From contig NZ_CP063164.1 of assembly GCF_014931715.1 (NCBI RefSeq), positions 1,736,001-1,800,000 of the forward strand: a stretch of DNA of 64,000 bases, written 5' to 3'. Origin of the DNA: Sulfurovum indicum. Its GTDB lineage: Bacteria > Campylobacterota > Campylobacteria > Campylobacterales > Sulfurovaceae. A program made the position numbers and the translations under genes. Positions 1 through 8,213 of the stretch are shown here, in pieces (positions within the stretch are counted from its first letter, which is position 1; every line of letters begins with the position of its first letter). The notes under the pieces were generated by a model. That model did no database searches. It was not told where the DNA came from and saw only the letters and a list, made by a program, of their open reading frames with translations.

Positions 1-715
1 CAAAGGTTGAATTCTCTCCTATAACCTTATAAAAATAGCCATATCCAAAATCCTTGTCAACAACAATTCTTCCTTTTGCAATAACGTGATCGCCAGCCTT
101 AACTAGAGTCTCTGATGCTGTGAATACCAAATCATCTGTCAGTTTCTGTTCATTGCCTGTACCGTCACCCAAATGTACCCAGTCACGTCTCATGATCTGA
201 TGAGATACTTTGTAGACTTTGGCTTTGACAGCAACAACCTTGCCTGCCAACTCTTTTCTGTAGCGGTGTACCTCTTCAATCGTATAAAATGGTTTTTCTC
301 TGAAATCCTTCAGTTCACTTTTCACCTCAACAGCATCGATCTTCTCCGAAAGCATCTCTTTCATACTCAAAGGTCTGCCTGCTTTCTGTGAAAGGTAGAC
401 TTCATTGGCAAATATGATCTCTTCAAACGTTTTGCCAAGAGTTGGACTTGTAAAATTTTTCATTACTGTTTTTGTATCATACCCTATAGTATCACCCACT
501 TCTACCGGTGCTCTGGCAATAGCAATCCAGCGCTGTCTGCCATTCTCATCAACCTTGAGGTAGATATACCCCAACACCTCTTTTTTCTCCAGCACCTTTC
601 CGTAAGAGACAAGGGTCACTTTGCTGTTTTCTGACTCTGTCTGTATTTTTTGTGTATTGGCAGACAGAGAATAAAGACTTCCGCTCAGTATCAATATCAT
701 TATCTCTTTTATCAT
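1..715 (-). CDS. NrfJ-like double OB-fold exported protein (partial)
   Basis: The reading frame is open for 238 codons from ATG at 715 and runs off the left edge, so the C-terminus is missing. Residues 1-19 are a hydrophobic signal peptide ending near SLSA. The segment around residues 39-94 (GKVLEKKEVLGYIYLKV, then WIAIARAPVEVGD, then MKNFTSPTLGKTFEEIIFA) matches the pattern of NrfJ-type small OB-fold proteins. A second related unit follows (GKVVAVKAKVYKVS, WVHLGDGTGNE, DKDFGYGYFYKV). A GGGAG ribosome site precedes the ATG. Family members are periplasmic and of uncertain function, often found near cytochromes; the haem protein gene at 2.4 kb fits that context. Function is not established from sequence. 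Confidence 0.75.
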   Translation of the reverse strand, partial: MIKEIMILILSGSLYSLSANTQKIQTESENSKVTLVSYGKVLEKKEVLGYIYLKVDENGRQRWIAIARAPVEVGDTIGYDTKTVMKNFTSPTLGKTFEEIIFANEVYLSQKAGRPLSMKEMLSEKIDAVEVKSELKDFREKPFYTIEEVHRYRKELAGKVVAVKAKVYKVSHQIMRRDWVHLGDGTGNEQKLTDDLVFTASETLVKAGDHVIAKGRIVVDKDFGYGYFYKVIGENSTF

Positions 716-748
716 TGGTTTCTCCCGGCAATATAAATATACAGATAT

Positions 749-754
749 ATTATA
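749..754 (-). promoter_or_regulatory. -10 box for the OB-fold gene
   Basis: On the minus strand the sequence reads TATAAT 34 bases before the ATG at 715, in an AT-rich spacer. No clear -35 box is visible, which is common in this phylum. Confidence 0.5.
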
Positions 755-870
755 GCCCAGAGATGTTAATAATTGTTTTTTATAGTATAAAATAAGTTAT
801 GTTTTAACTTTTACTATGTAAGATTGCATCATACGAAATCGTCAATATAGACATATAATAAAGGGTATCT

Positions 871-1545
871 ATGCATAAGTTGCTTTACACAGGGCTCATT
901 GTCTCTACCCTCCTGCAGGCTGAACTCTTTACAGAGTACTTTAACAACGGTGCAGTAAAATCACGTATCGAATATAAAGATGGTACTCGGACCAAAACCT
1001 CCAGAGGAGTTAAAGAGGGGTGGGAGAAAATATACTATGAAACCGGTCAACTGGCCTATGAGGTCAAAAATACCGCAGGCAGGCGAAATGGAACACTCAA
1101 ATGGTTCGATCGGCAGGGAAAACTACTTGAGATACTGCATTATCAAAATGGCCAGCGCCATGGTATCAACAAACTTTTTTACCATGACGGTACTCTGCGT
1201 TCAGAGGTGACCTACCTTTTTGATAACAAAGAGGGACCCTACAGAGAGTATTTCAGCAGTGGTGAACTCGCCCTGGAAGTGAACTATAAAAATAACCGCA
1301 AAGAAGGAGTACAAAAAGAGTACTTCAAAAATGGAAAACTCTCTTCGGAAGTACTTTATGTTAACGGATACAAAGAAGGTAGACAAAAGTGGTATGATGA
1401 GAACGGAACATTGATACGTACTGAGGCTTTTAAAATGGACCGTCCCATTGAAATACTTAAAAAACTGAAAGAGAAAAAACCTGATGCAACGGAAATGCTG
1501 CTTCAGAAGCTGGATTTCAACCCACAGCACCATAGAGCACAGTAG
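871..1545 (+). CDS. Exported MORN-variant repeat protein
   Basis: A 224-residue protein with an N-terminal signal peptide (about residues 1-17, ending LLQA), then about seven tandem MORN_2-type repeats of 22-25 residues with the pattern YxxNGxLxxEVxYxNGxKEGxxKxYxxNG, for example at residues 110-190. Such proteins are often annotated as YwqK-family antitoxin or toxin-antitoxin MORN proteins; that name rests on weak evidence, and no toxin gene is visible nearby. The 39-residue C-terminus is not repeated and is charged. A TATAAT sits at 854-859 and AAGGG at 860-864, so the mRNA leader would be very short. The next gene is a paralogue starting 8 bases after the stop. Confidence 0.75.
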   Translation: MHKLLYTGLIVSTLLQAELFTEYFNNGAVKSRIEYKDGTRTKTSRGVKEGWEKIYYETGQLAYEVKNTAGRRNGTLKWFDRQGKLLEILHYQNGQRHGINKLFYHDGTLRSEVTYLFDNKEGPYREYFSSGELALEVNYKNNRKEGVQKEYFKNGKLSSEVLYVNGYKEGRQKWYDENGTLIRTEAFKMDRPIEILKKLKEKKPDATEMLLQKLDFNPQHHRAQ

Positions 1546-1553
1546 GAGGATCG

Positions 1554-2165
1554 ATGAAAGCCTGTTTCACATTTTTGTCCGTACTTTTAACAGCCGGAAG
1601 CCTTCAAGCTTCTCTCCAGGAGCTGCCATGCCGTGCTCCACAGCAACATATCATAGAGGACCATGCGGCCAGATCTGTGTATAAAAACTGTAAACGCAAC
1701 GGTATGACATGGTGGTATAACGACAAAGGGGGCATCAAATCAAAAGTCAATTTCAAAAATGGAAAAGAAGAGGGAGTCTATACCTCCTATCATGATAACG
1801 GAAAAGTAAAACTCACTGTCAACTACACCAACGGTCAAAAAAACGGGATACAGTATATCTATTATGACAATGGACAGCTTGGAAGCCGGGTCAACTATGT
1901 CAACGGCCGCCGAGAAGGCTTAATGACAGAATGGGACTACACGGGGTACAAATCTTCCGAAGTATTCTATAAACACAACTATAAAGTCGGTCTTAAAAAA
2001 TATTATGACAAACATGGGAAAGTTATCATGACGGAAACATACAAAATGGACCGCAATCCCGTAATGGTAAGATACCTCAAAAATAAACGAAAAGAGATTG
2101 AAATAGATCTTGTAAAGTATGGCCTTATTCCTGAAAAAAAACCTGACACTGCAATAAAGCATTAG
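1554..2165 (+). CDS. Exported MORN-variant repeat protein, paralogue
   Basis: A 203-residue paralogue of the preceding protein in the same operon, with a signal peptide (residues 1-18) and a Cys-containing mature N-terminus (ELPCRAPQQH), then about five MORN_2 repeats (NGKEEGVYTSYHDNGKVK and similar). The two proteins share their C-terminal cap (T..YKMDRxP), showing descent from one duplication. AGGAGG at 1545-1550 precedes the ATG. The repeats probably form an extended beta solenoid-like surface at the cell envelope; partner and role are unknown. Confidence 0.75.
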   Translation: MKACFTFLSVLLTAGSLQASLQELPCRAPQQHIIEDHAARSVYKNCKRNGMTWWYNDKGGIKSKVNFKNGKEEGVYTSYHDNGKVKLTVNYTNGQKNGIQYIYYDNGQLGSRVNYVNGRREGLMTEWDYTGYKSSEVFYKHNYKVGLKKYYDKHGKVIMTETYKMDRNPVMVRYLKNKRKEIEIDLVKYGLIPEKKPDTAIKH

Positions 2166-2370
2166 GTAAAACTCCTTTCAAAAAATATTAAATCAGAGCA
2201 TTATTCTCCAATTTATCAGTACTCCTTATTATTAATATAACTACAGACTAACCATCACTTTCATTTATGTACTAAAATAAATAATTTTATTAATTTTTAC
2301 CATTTTTAAAGATTCCTTAATGGTTTAGATGAGAAAATTGGCTGTAATCAAATTTAAAAGGAGACTAAAA

Positions 2371-4731
2371 ATGATTTCAACAATCTTAAAAAGTACTATT
2401 GCAGCTTCACTGCTTGCAACAGTCACTTTTGCTGCAACGGATTATTCAAAAAAACCGCCGTTTACTTTGGATAATCTGGAAAAAGTCAAAGTCAAAGGAA
2501 AGGAGGCATACCAACCGAAAGCGAACTACAGTATGTTCGTCAACTATGAACTCGGTATGCACTGTGTCGGTTTCGATATGAGCTACTGCTGTGTAATCCC
2601 TCCATACAACTCTATTCAGTCACAGGCGATCAAGGTAGGCAAACAAGGTAAACTTCCAAAACTGTTGACGCCTAAAGACAATGTTAAACTTTTTGCATAT
2701 ACCAGAGACAACACTTTCTCTGAAGGCAACAAAATGAAATACTGGGGTCTGCGCAAGGATGTTGACGGTGATGGCCACCTTGACTCTGCCACCGACAACG
2801 TAGCCAACTACGTCTGGACACACCTCTTCATCTATAAGGACCTTGAGGGAACGATCCCTTCAGGTGCAACAGACAAAGACAGACTCAGAGTCGGTAATCA
2901 GATCCCCGTGAAAATCGACCACGGACCTTCAGGTGCCCCGATGACAGGGTACATGACTTATGCAGGCAAGGATGGTGGCAACGTTGTCATGACCGATACC
3001 CTTGTTCCCCCTGTTAAGAATGTGAAACTTATTTTGACAGCTTCCCACCTTTGGGATGCACTCGGCCTGCCTCTTACTGCTTTCAATGACAGTACAAGAC
3101 AAGGCTCCCTCCGTACTGTAACGGAAAAAGATTTCCAGCCGTTCCAGTACTCAACTGTTGAACTGCATACCAACACAGGCAGACAGTTGAAACAGCCTGA
3201 CGGAAAAGTTGCTTCCTATTTCGGTACGAACCCGGTTGACATTCCAAACTGTTATGCATGTCACTCCAGAAACGGTAAGGCTGCACAGATGGCAAGGGAC
3301 GAAGGTCTTACACAGGGAGATCAGGAGTATAAATACTGGAAAAGCTATCCGGATACATCCGAGTATATGGCCAGACTCTCTGAAGGATCCATTAACATTC
3401 TTTCACTGCATGATGCACATCACGGAACAGATTTCCTCAGGGATTATGACCCCAAAGCATCCAATAACCGCCTTGGAAAAGTGGGTATGGTAAACTGTGC
3501 CGACTGTCATGGAGACAATGTTTCAGGAAACCTTCAGGAACCAAGACCGACTGCGACAGGCTACAAAACAGTCAAAGCAAAACCACTGACAGAAGCGATC
3601 CATGGATTCCACCTCGGTATGGTCCCTATGCCGGATGCAGCAGGAAGATCACAGGCGTGTCAATCCTGTCACCCTACCCACTTCCAGAATCCCAATATGA
3701 ATGATGATACCAACCCGTTCCGTGTAACAGACAGATACGGTGAGGGAAGATTTGCTAAAGGAGATATCAGAAAGTCAGGTGGTGGATGTTATGTAAGACG
3801 TGATGCCCACTCCAACCCAAATGCAAAACCTCCGTTCTTCCTGAACAACTACGGTAAATGGCAACTTGAAAATGTAGCTAAAAAAGATGAACACGGTAAA
3901 AAAACTGATGAACTGAGAGGTCTGTACTGTACCAACTGCCATACCAAAGTAGCTCAGGCATTTTACGCATATGATGATATCCAAAACGACTCTAAACAGA
4001 CAGGAAAAACACTCAGAAACAAATCACTTAAAGAGATCGTTAAAGAAGTAGCCGGCGGCGATATGAAGAAATTTGCAGCATTGGCAGATCCTAAAACCAC
4101 AGGCAATAATGAAGTACTTAAATACTATACTGAACACAAATCAGCAACTTTGGTTAAAAATGTCGGTAAAGACGGGAAACTTGATCTGAAGCCATGGAAC
4201 CATCCAAAAGGAGGAGAGGTACCTTACAAAGCAGCATCCGGCGGTAATGATTGGTGGCTTTCAGCCTCTGAGCCACACTGTGCAGACTGCCACCTCGCAC
4301 CTTTTGTTGAGCAGAACACAGGTGGAAAATACTTCCCGATCGATCAGCCTAACAAGTATTCTCTCTTTAGATACTCCAAAGCTCACGGAAGCATTGCGTG
4401 TCAAACTTGTCACGAATCGGCACACGGACTCTATTCTACAAGATATGACGGAGAAGAGAGAACTGTTGATGTCACAACCCATGAACAGGCACTTCAGTAC
4501 TCACCTGACGGCAAATATGCCGGACCGATTACCTGTTCCGCATGTCATACGGTCAACAAGCATGGTGTACCTGTACAACTTGAAGGCACAAAGTACTCAG
4601 ATGACTACTGGGCCTCTGTTACACTTGCCCACTTCATGAGAGAAGGTGACCAGAAACTATCGGTCAAGCAGCTGGTTAAAAAGTACCCGTACAAAAAATC
4701 AGCACAGATCGTAGAGGACGGATGGGAATAA
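2371..4731 (+). CDS. Secreted heptahaem c-type cytochrome
   Basis: A 786-residue exported protein. I place the start at 2371 rather than at the in-frame ATG at 2329, because AAGGAG at 2358-2363 and a good signal peptide (MISTILKSTIAASLLATVTFA) follow from it. Seven CxxCH haem-binding motifs are visible in order: CYACH, CADCH, CQSCH, CTNCH, CADCH, CQTCH, CSACH. An unusual N-terminal cysteine cluster (MHCVGFDMSYCCVIPP) precedes the haem region. The protein is probably a periplasmic or surface multihaem electron carrier or reductase, but I cannot assign it to a characterised enzyme such as a nitrite, tetrathionate or octahaem reductase. It is monocistronic, with its own terminator. Confidence 0.8.
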   Translation: MISTILKSTIAASLLATVTFAATDYSKKPPFTLDNLEKVKVKGKEAYQPKANYSMFVNYELGMHCVGFDMSYCCVIPPYNSIQSQAIKVGKQGKLPKLLTPKDNVKLFAYTRDNTFSEGNKMKYWGLRKDVDGDGHLDSATDNVANYVWTHLFIYKDLEGTIPSGATDKDRLRVGNQIPVKIDHGPSGAPMTGYMTYAGKDGGNVVMTDTLVPPVKNVKLILTASHLWDALGLPLTAFNDSTRQGSLRTVTEKDFQPFQYSTVELHTNTGRQLKQPDGKVASYFGTNPVDIPNCYACHSRNGKAAQMARDEGLTQGDQEYKYWKSYPDTSEYMARLSEGSINILSLHDAHHGTDFLRDYDPKASNNRLGKVGMVNCADCHGDNVSGNLQEPRPTATGYKTVKAKPLTEAIHGFHLGMVPMPDAAGRSQACQSCHPTHFQNPNMNDDTNPFRVTDRYGEGRFAKGDIRKSGGGCYVRRDAHSNPNAKPPFFLNNYGKWQLENVAKKDEHGKKTDELRGLYCTNCHTKVAQAFYAYDDIQNDSKQTGKTLRNKSLKEIVKEVAGGDMKKFAALADPKTTGNNEVLKYYTEHKSATLVKNVGKDGKLDLKPWNHPKGGEVPYKAASGGNDWWLSASEPHCADCHLAPFVEQNTGGKYFPIDQPNKYSLFRYSKAHGSIACQTCHESAHGLYSTRYDGEERTVDVTTHEQALQYSPDGKYAGPITCSACHTVNKHGVPVQLEGTKYSDDYWASVTLAHFMREGDQKLSVKQLVKKYPYKKSAQIVEDGWE

Positions 4732-4753
4732 TCCCCCCTTCCCTGTATATATC

Positions 4754-4778
4754 AAGCCCTCTTTGAAGGAGGGCTTTT
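4754..4778 (+). terminator. Rho-independent terminator after the cytochrome gene
   Basis: An 8-bp perfect stem AAGCCCTC/GAGGGCTT with a 7-base loop is followed by TT, 23 bases after the stop codon of the cytochrome gene. Confidence 0.8.
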
Positions 4779-4828
4779 CATACTTTCTATAATCATCCGG
4801 AATAAACTTTTCTATACATTCCATAGGG

Positions 4829-4834
4829 TATAAT
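4829..4834 (+). promoter_or_regulatory. -10 box of the SPOR-trpE-aroE operon
   Basis: TATAAT preceded by GGG lies 33 bases upstream of the ATG at 4867 and just after the terminator of the previous gene. No convincing -35 box is visible. Confidence 0.5.
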
Positions 4835-4866
4835 AGGTCTAAAATTTATCCGGAGCCTCCCCTATT

Positions 4867-5655
4867 ATGAACGATCACAATTTAGATGACCTCATTATCG
4901 ACACTCCTACAAAAAAAGGTGGTAAAGTCAAAGGATTCCTGACCATCACAGCACTCTTTATTGTTGTACTGATCGTAGCTATTATCCTTACCAGAATCAT
5001 CCTCAAGGATCCCGGTGAAGATCATGCTGCACTGCTGGAGAACGATACAGAAATAATCAGTCCGGAACTCACCCTTCAGCATACTGACGAAGAGAGCAAA
5101 CAAGATGAGATCGCACTTTCGGAAATGATAAAAGAGGAGATGGAAGCACCACAAAAAGCTTCTGAAACACTGTCTGAAAAAACTACAGATACACACACGG
5201 AAAAGGTTGCAAAAAAAGAGACAGTAGTTAACGAAGAAAAACAGCCGGAAAGTCTACCGAGAACAAAAACAGCTGCAACACTCAAAACACCAGAAAAAAA
5301 ACCTCTTATATCCAAAGCGTCAACAGCTAAAAAAGAGCATGCCGGGACAGCTGCAGAAACAACTTCTCTACCTAAAGTAAAAGCGGTTACAAAACAAAAA
5401 CCAAAGAGAGTCACACCGGCTAAAAATGAACATAATACCTTCTATATACAGGTAGGCTCTTTCTCCAAAGCACCTAGCAGCGATTCACGTCTGATCACTG
5501 CGATCAAAAAACAGGGATATCGATATAAGATCATTACTGCAAACGGTATGAAAAAAGTACTTGTAGGACCATATAAAAGCAGAGCAGATGTGGACAGAGC
5601 ACTGGCACGTATCCGTGACCTCATTAACAAAAGCGCATTTGTCGTTAAAAAATAA
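4867..5655 (+). CDS. Membrane-anchored SPOR-domain protein
   Basis: A 262-residue bitopic protein. It has a short cytoplasmic N-terminus, one membrane helix at about residues 22-46 (FLTITALFIVVLIVAIIL), a long Lys/Glu/Thr/Ala-rich low-complexity periplasmic linker (about 50-190), and a C-terminal SPOR domain (about 192-262; NTFYIQVGSFSKAPS, then YRYKIITANGMKKVLVGPYKSRADVDRAL). SPOR domains bind denuded glycan strands at the division septum, so a role in cell division or wall remodelling is likely. It starts an operon with trpE (9-base gap) and aroE. Confidence 0.85.
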   Translation: MNDHNLDDLIIDTPTKKGGKVKGFLTITALFIVVLIVAIILTRIILKDPGEDHAALLENDTEIISPELTLQHTDEESKQDEIALSEMIKEEMEAPQKASETLSEKTTDTHTEKVAKKETVVNEEKQPESLPRTKTAATLKTPEKKPLISKASTAKKEHAGTAAETTSLPKVKAVTKQKPKRVTPAKNEHNTFYIQVGSFSKAPSSDSRLITAIKKQGYRYKIITANGMKKVLVGPYKSRADVDRALARIRDLINKSAFVVKK

Positions 5656-5664
5656 GGTATTTTA

Positions 5665-7077
5665 ATGTATAAAACTGTTCTTTTTGACCAACTGACCCCT
5701 GTAGCCCTTTACGGAAAGATCAAACAGCTCTTCCCCGATGAAATTACAATGCTCTTTGAAAGTGTGGTTAACACCAGTGACGGGAACTTCTCCTTTATTA
5801 CTATCGGCACCAAAGAACGTCTTGTCTATCAAAACAGGACAACAACCTATACAGATGCCAATGGAGAGAGCAGAATACTGAATGAAGACCCTTTTTCTTT
5901 TATGAAATCCTACTATGCCAAGATTGACCGGAATGCCTACAAAGCAAAAGCGCAAGAGGTTGGTTTCTCTTTTGTTGACGGCTTTATCGGTTTTATTGCA
6001 TATGACATGGTCAAGGTCTTTGAACCGGTACTGGAAGAGAGTATGGATCCGTTACGAGATACCCTGCACACACCCGACCTTGATCTTGTACGCCCAAAGA
6101 TCATCATTGCCTACTCTCATAAAAGTGCCAAGCTCACTTTCATCCTCAATGATGAGAGTATGAAAGAAGAACTTAAACAGATAGAAAAGCTGCTCCTTGA
6201 TACCTTTACACCGCTTCCACTTATACCAGTAGCATTGGAAGAAGAAGGAAAATTCAGTATTGACGAAGAACGATTCAAACAACTGGTTGCTGAATCCAAA
6301 GAGAGTATCCGTGCAGGAGACATTTTCCAGATCCTTCTCTCTAACCGCTATACACAGAAAGGGAAAATTGATCCACTCAGTTTCTACCGTGTACTGCGTT
6401 CGAAGAACCCTTCTCCCTATCTTTTTCTTCTTGACTATGAAGATTTCTCCATTTGCGGCTCCAGCCCTGAAGTAATGATAAGACTCACCGACGGAGAGAT
6501 TCTGCTCCGCCCTATTGCCGGAACACGTAAACGGGGCAAAAACATCAAGCGCGACAAAGAGCTTGAGATCGAAATGCTGAACGATCCAAAGGAGTGTGCA
6601 GAGCATCTTATGCTCATTGATCTTGGGCGTAATGATGTGGGACGTGTTGCAAAGACAGGCAGCGTTAAAGTGACCGATATGATGCGTGTAGAAAAGTATT
6701 CCCATGTGATGCATATGGTCTCTGATGTTGAAGCGCTTATCAGGGACGATAAAGATATGTTCGACCTCTTTGCAGCAACTTTCACTGCAGGAACCATGAC
6801 TGGTGCACCAAAGATCAAAGCCATGGAGCTTATTGCCAAATTCGAAGGGCTTAAACGCGGATTCTATTCTGGTGCAGTGGGCTATTTCTCCTTCACCGGC
6901 GATATGGACTCGGCCATTGCCATCAGAACCTCTCTGATCAACACTGAAGGGATCACCCTGCAGGCTGGCGCAGGTGTCGTTGCTGATTCCAAACCCGAAC
7001 TGGAATACCTTGAAGTCAAAAACAAACTGGGAGCTCTTTTGGCTACGCTCAAAGAGATGGAAACGCTCCAGCCATGA
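5665..7077 (+). CDS. trpE: Anthranilate synthase component I
   Basis: A 470-residue chorismate-binding enzyme that, with its glutaminase partner TrpG, makes anthranilate, the first committed step to tryptophan. The C-terminal half carries the family signatures: PIAGTRKRGKN (about residues 282-292), DPKECAEHLMLIDLGRNDVG, AGTMTGAPKIKAMELI (about 375-390), RGFYSGAVGYF and QAGAGVVADSKPELEYLE. Para-aminobenzoate synthase component I (PabB) is the main alternative, but length and motifs favour TrpE. No trpG lies nearby. Its stop overlaps the aroE start by four bases (ATGA), implying translational coupling. Confidence 0.88.
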   Translation: MYKTVLFDQLTPVALYGKIKQLFPDEITMLFESVVNTSDGNFSFITIGTKERLVYQNRTTTYTDANGESRILNEDPFSFMKSYYAKIDRNAYKAKAQEVGFSFVDGFIGFIAYDMVKVFEPVLEESMDPLRDTLHTPDLDLVRPKIIIAYSHKSAKLTFILNDESMKEELKQIEKLLLDTFTPLPLIPVALEEEGKFSIDEERFKQLVAESKESIRAGDIFQILLSNRYTQKGKIDPLSFYRVLRSKNPSPYLFLLDYEDFSICGSSPEVMIRLTDGEILLRPIAGTRKRGKNIKRDKELEIEMLNDPKECAEHLMLIDLGRNDVGRVAKTGSVKVTDMMRVEKYSHVMHMVSDVEALIRDDKDMFDLFAATFTAGTMTGAPKIKAMELIAKFEGLKRGFYSGAVGYFSFTGDMDSAIAIRTSLINTEGITLQAGAGVVADSKPELEYLEVKNKLGALLATLKEMETLQP

Positions 7078-7871
7078 CCAAGGAACTCTTTGCAATCTTT
7101 GGGAATCCTGTATCCCACTCCAAGTCTCCTCTGATGCACAATCTTGCATTTAAGGGTCTCGGGATCGATGGATGCTATAGCCGTTATAAATTGAACAATG
7201 GAGAAAGACTTAAAGAGGTTTTTTTTGCACTGGGGCTTAAGGGCATCAATATTACCGTACCACACAAAGAGCATGCTTATCAGGCCTGTGATGAACTTGA
7301 CCCTTTTGCACAAAAGGTCGGTGCCGTCAATACCATTGTGGAAAAAAGGGGGAAACTCTACGGCTACAATACCGATGCACCCGGCTTCCTAAAAGCTATA
7401 GCAGAATTTGAAGATGTCAAAAGCGTTCTTTTTCTGGGAGCTGGAGGAACAGCCCAGTCTACTGCTGTGATCCTAAAAGAGGCAGGGTATGAAGTAACCA
7501 TTCTAAACCGCAGTGCAGGACGTTTGGAGAAATTTAAGGCAGAGGACTTCAAGACTGCTACATTCGACACTTTCGTCCCACAAAACTATGACCTTGTCAT
7601 CAACATGACCTCAGCGGGGCTCGAAGATGAGAGTCTGCCTGCACCGCAGGAGCTGCTCGATATGGTAATTCCCCATGCCAAAGCCTGTGTCGATGTCATC
7701 TATGGTAAAGAGACTCCCTTTTTGAAACTGGCCAAACATCACGGTAAACCTACCAAGGACGGAAGTGATATGCTGCTCTACCAGGGCATCATTGCTTTTG
7801 AGTATTTTACAGATCATCAATATACTTTCAATGAGATCAGGCACTATATGAAAAAAGCTTTTATTCTATAA
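7074..7871 (+). CDS. aroE: Shikimate dehydrogenase
   Basis: A 265-residue NADP-dependent enzyme that reduces 3-dehydroshikimate to shikimate. Signatures: the substrate loop NPVSHSKSPLMHN (residues 11-23), catalytic lysine in NITVPHKEH (about 59-67), GAVNTIV, YNTDAPGF, the Rossmann glycine loop LGAGGTAQS (about 121-129), NRSAGR for NADP, and DGSDMLLYQGIIAFE near the C-terminus. It is coupled to trpE, so the operon groups two aromatic-pathway steps. The stop codon TAA forms part of the TAAA sequence that flanks the E1 repeat element on both sides, so E1 appears to have inserted exactly at the end of this gene. Confidence 0.93.
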   Translation: MTKELFAIFGNPVSHSKSPLMHNLAFKGLGIDGCYSRYKLNNGERLKEVFFALGLKGINITVPHKEHAYQACDELDPFAQKVGAVNTIVEKRGKLYGYNTDAPGFLKAIAEFEDVKSVLFLGAGGTAQSTAVILKEAGYEVTILNRSAGRLEKFKAEDFKTATFDTFVPQNYDLVINMTSAGLEDESLPAPQELLDMVIPHAKACVDVIYGKETPFLKLAKHHGKPTKDGSDMLLYQGIIAFEYFTDHQYTFNEIRHYMKKAFIL

Positions 7872-7872
7872 A

Positions 7873-8137
7873 GGGCACCTCTAATAACCCCATACGCCCA
7901 TAATGGGTTTTGCAGATGTGAGATTTTGCAAGAGGCTTTCAAGTCCTAGCCAAAGCTAAGACGATGGAAGCATCTTGTGAAAGATCGCGTCTGCAAAGCC
8001 CACCCTTTGGGCAATGCCGGCTTTGCCCTATGCGGCGTTACACTTTTTCGACTTAGCTACGGCTAGGTCTGTAAAGTGTGCCTTGCCTAGAACAAAGTCG
8101 GCAATGTTATGAGCATATGGGGTTATTAGAGGTGCCC
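7873..8137. mobile_element. MITE-like palindromic element E1
   Basis: A 265-bp element bounded by a perfect 22-bp inverted repeat (7873-7894 and 8116-8137, outer end GGGCACCTCTAATAACCC) and flanked by TAAA on both sides (7869-7872 and 8138-8141), a candidate 4-bp target duplication. It contains no ORF. Inside are two imperfect hairpins: one at about 7910-7998 and one at 8040-8079 (ACACTTT pairing with AAAGTGT). The minus-strand core CAAGGC-hairpin-AACGCCG matches element E2. It looks like a non-autonomous transposon relic of the IS4/IS5 type, but I cannot name the parent family. Confidence 0.7.
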
Positions 8138-8194
8138 TAAAAAAACTGATTCACCTTGTTATAAATTTTAAAAAGCATTATAGGTGAATCAGTT
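8138..8194 (-). terminator. Terminator of the sox-region minus-strand genes
   Basis: Read on the minus strand, a perfect 13-bp stem (8182-8194 with 8144-8156, AACTGATTCACCT/AGGTGAATCAGTT, 25-base loop) leads into a run of Ts, 20 bases past the stop of the DUF302 gene. It is a strong rho-independent terminator, directly abutting E1. Confidence 0.85.
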
Positions 8195-8213
8195 CTCTGA
8201 ATATCTGGAGCTT

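Noticed and set aside
6052-7149. A 365-codon minus-strand open frame opposite trpE and aroE
   Set aside because: It is antisense to a clear trpE, has low-complexity Cys/His/Phe-rich translation and no ribosome site or family resemblance.
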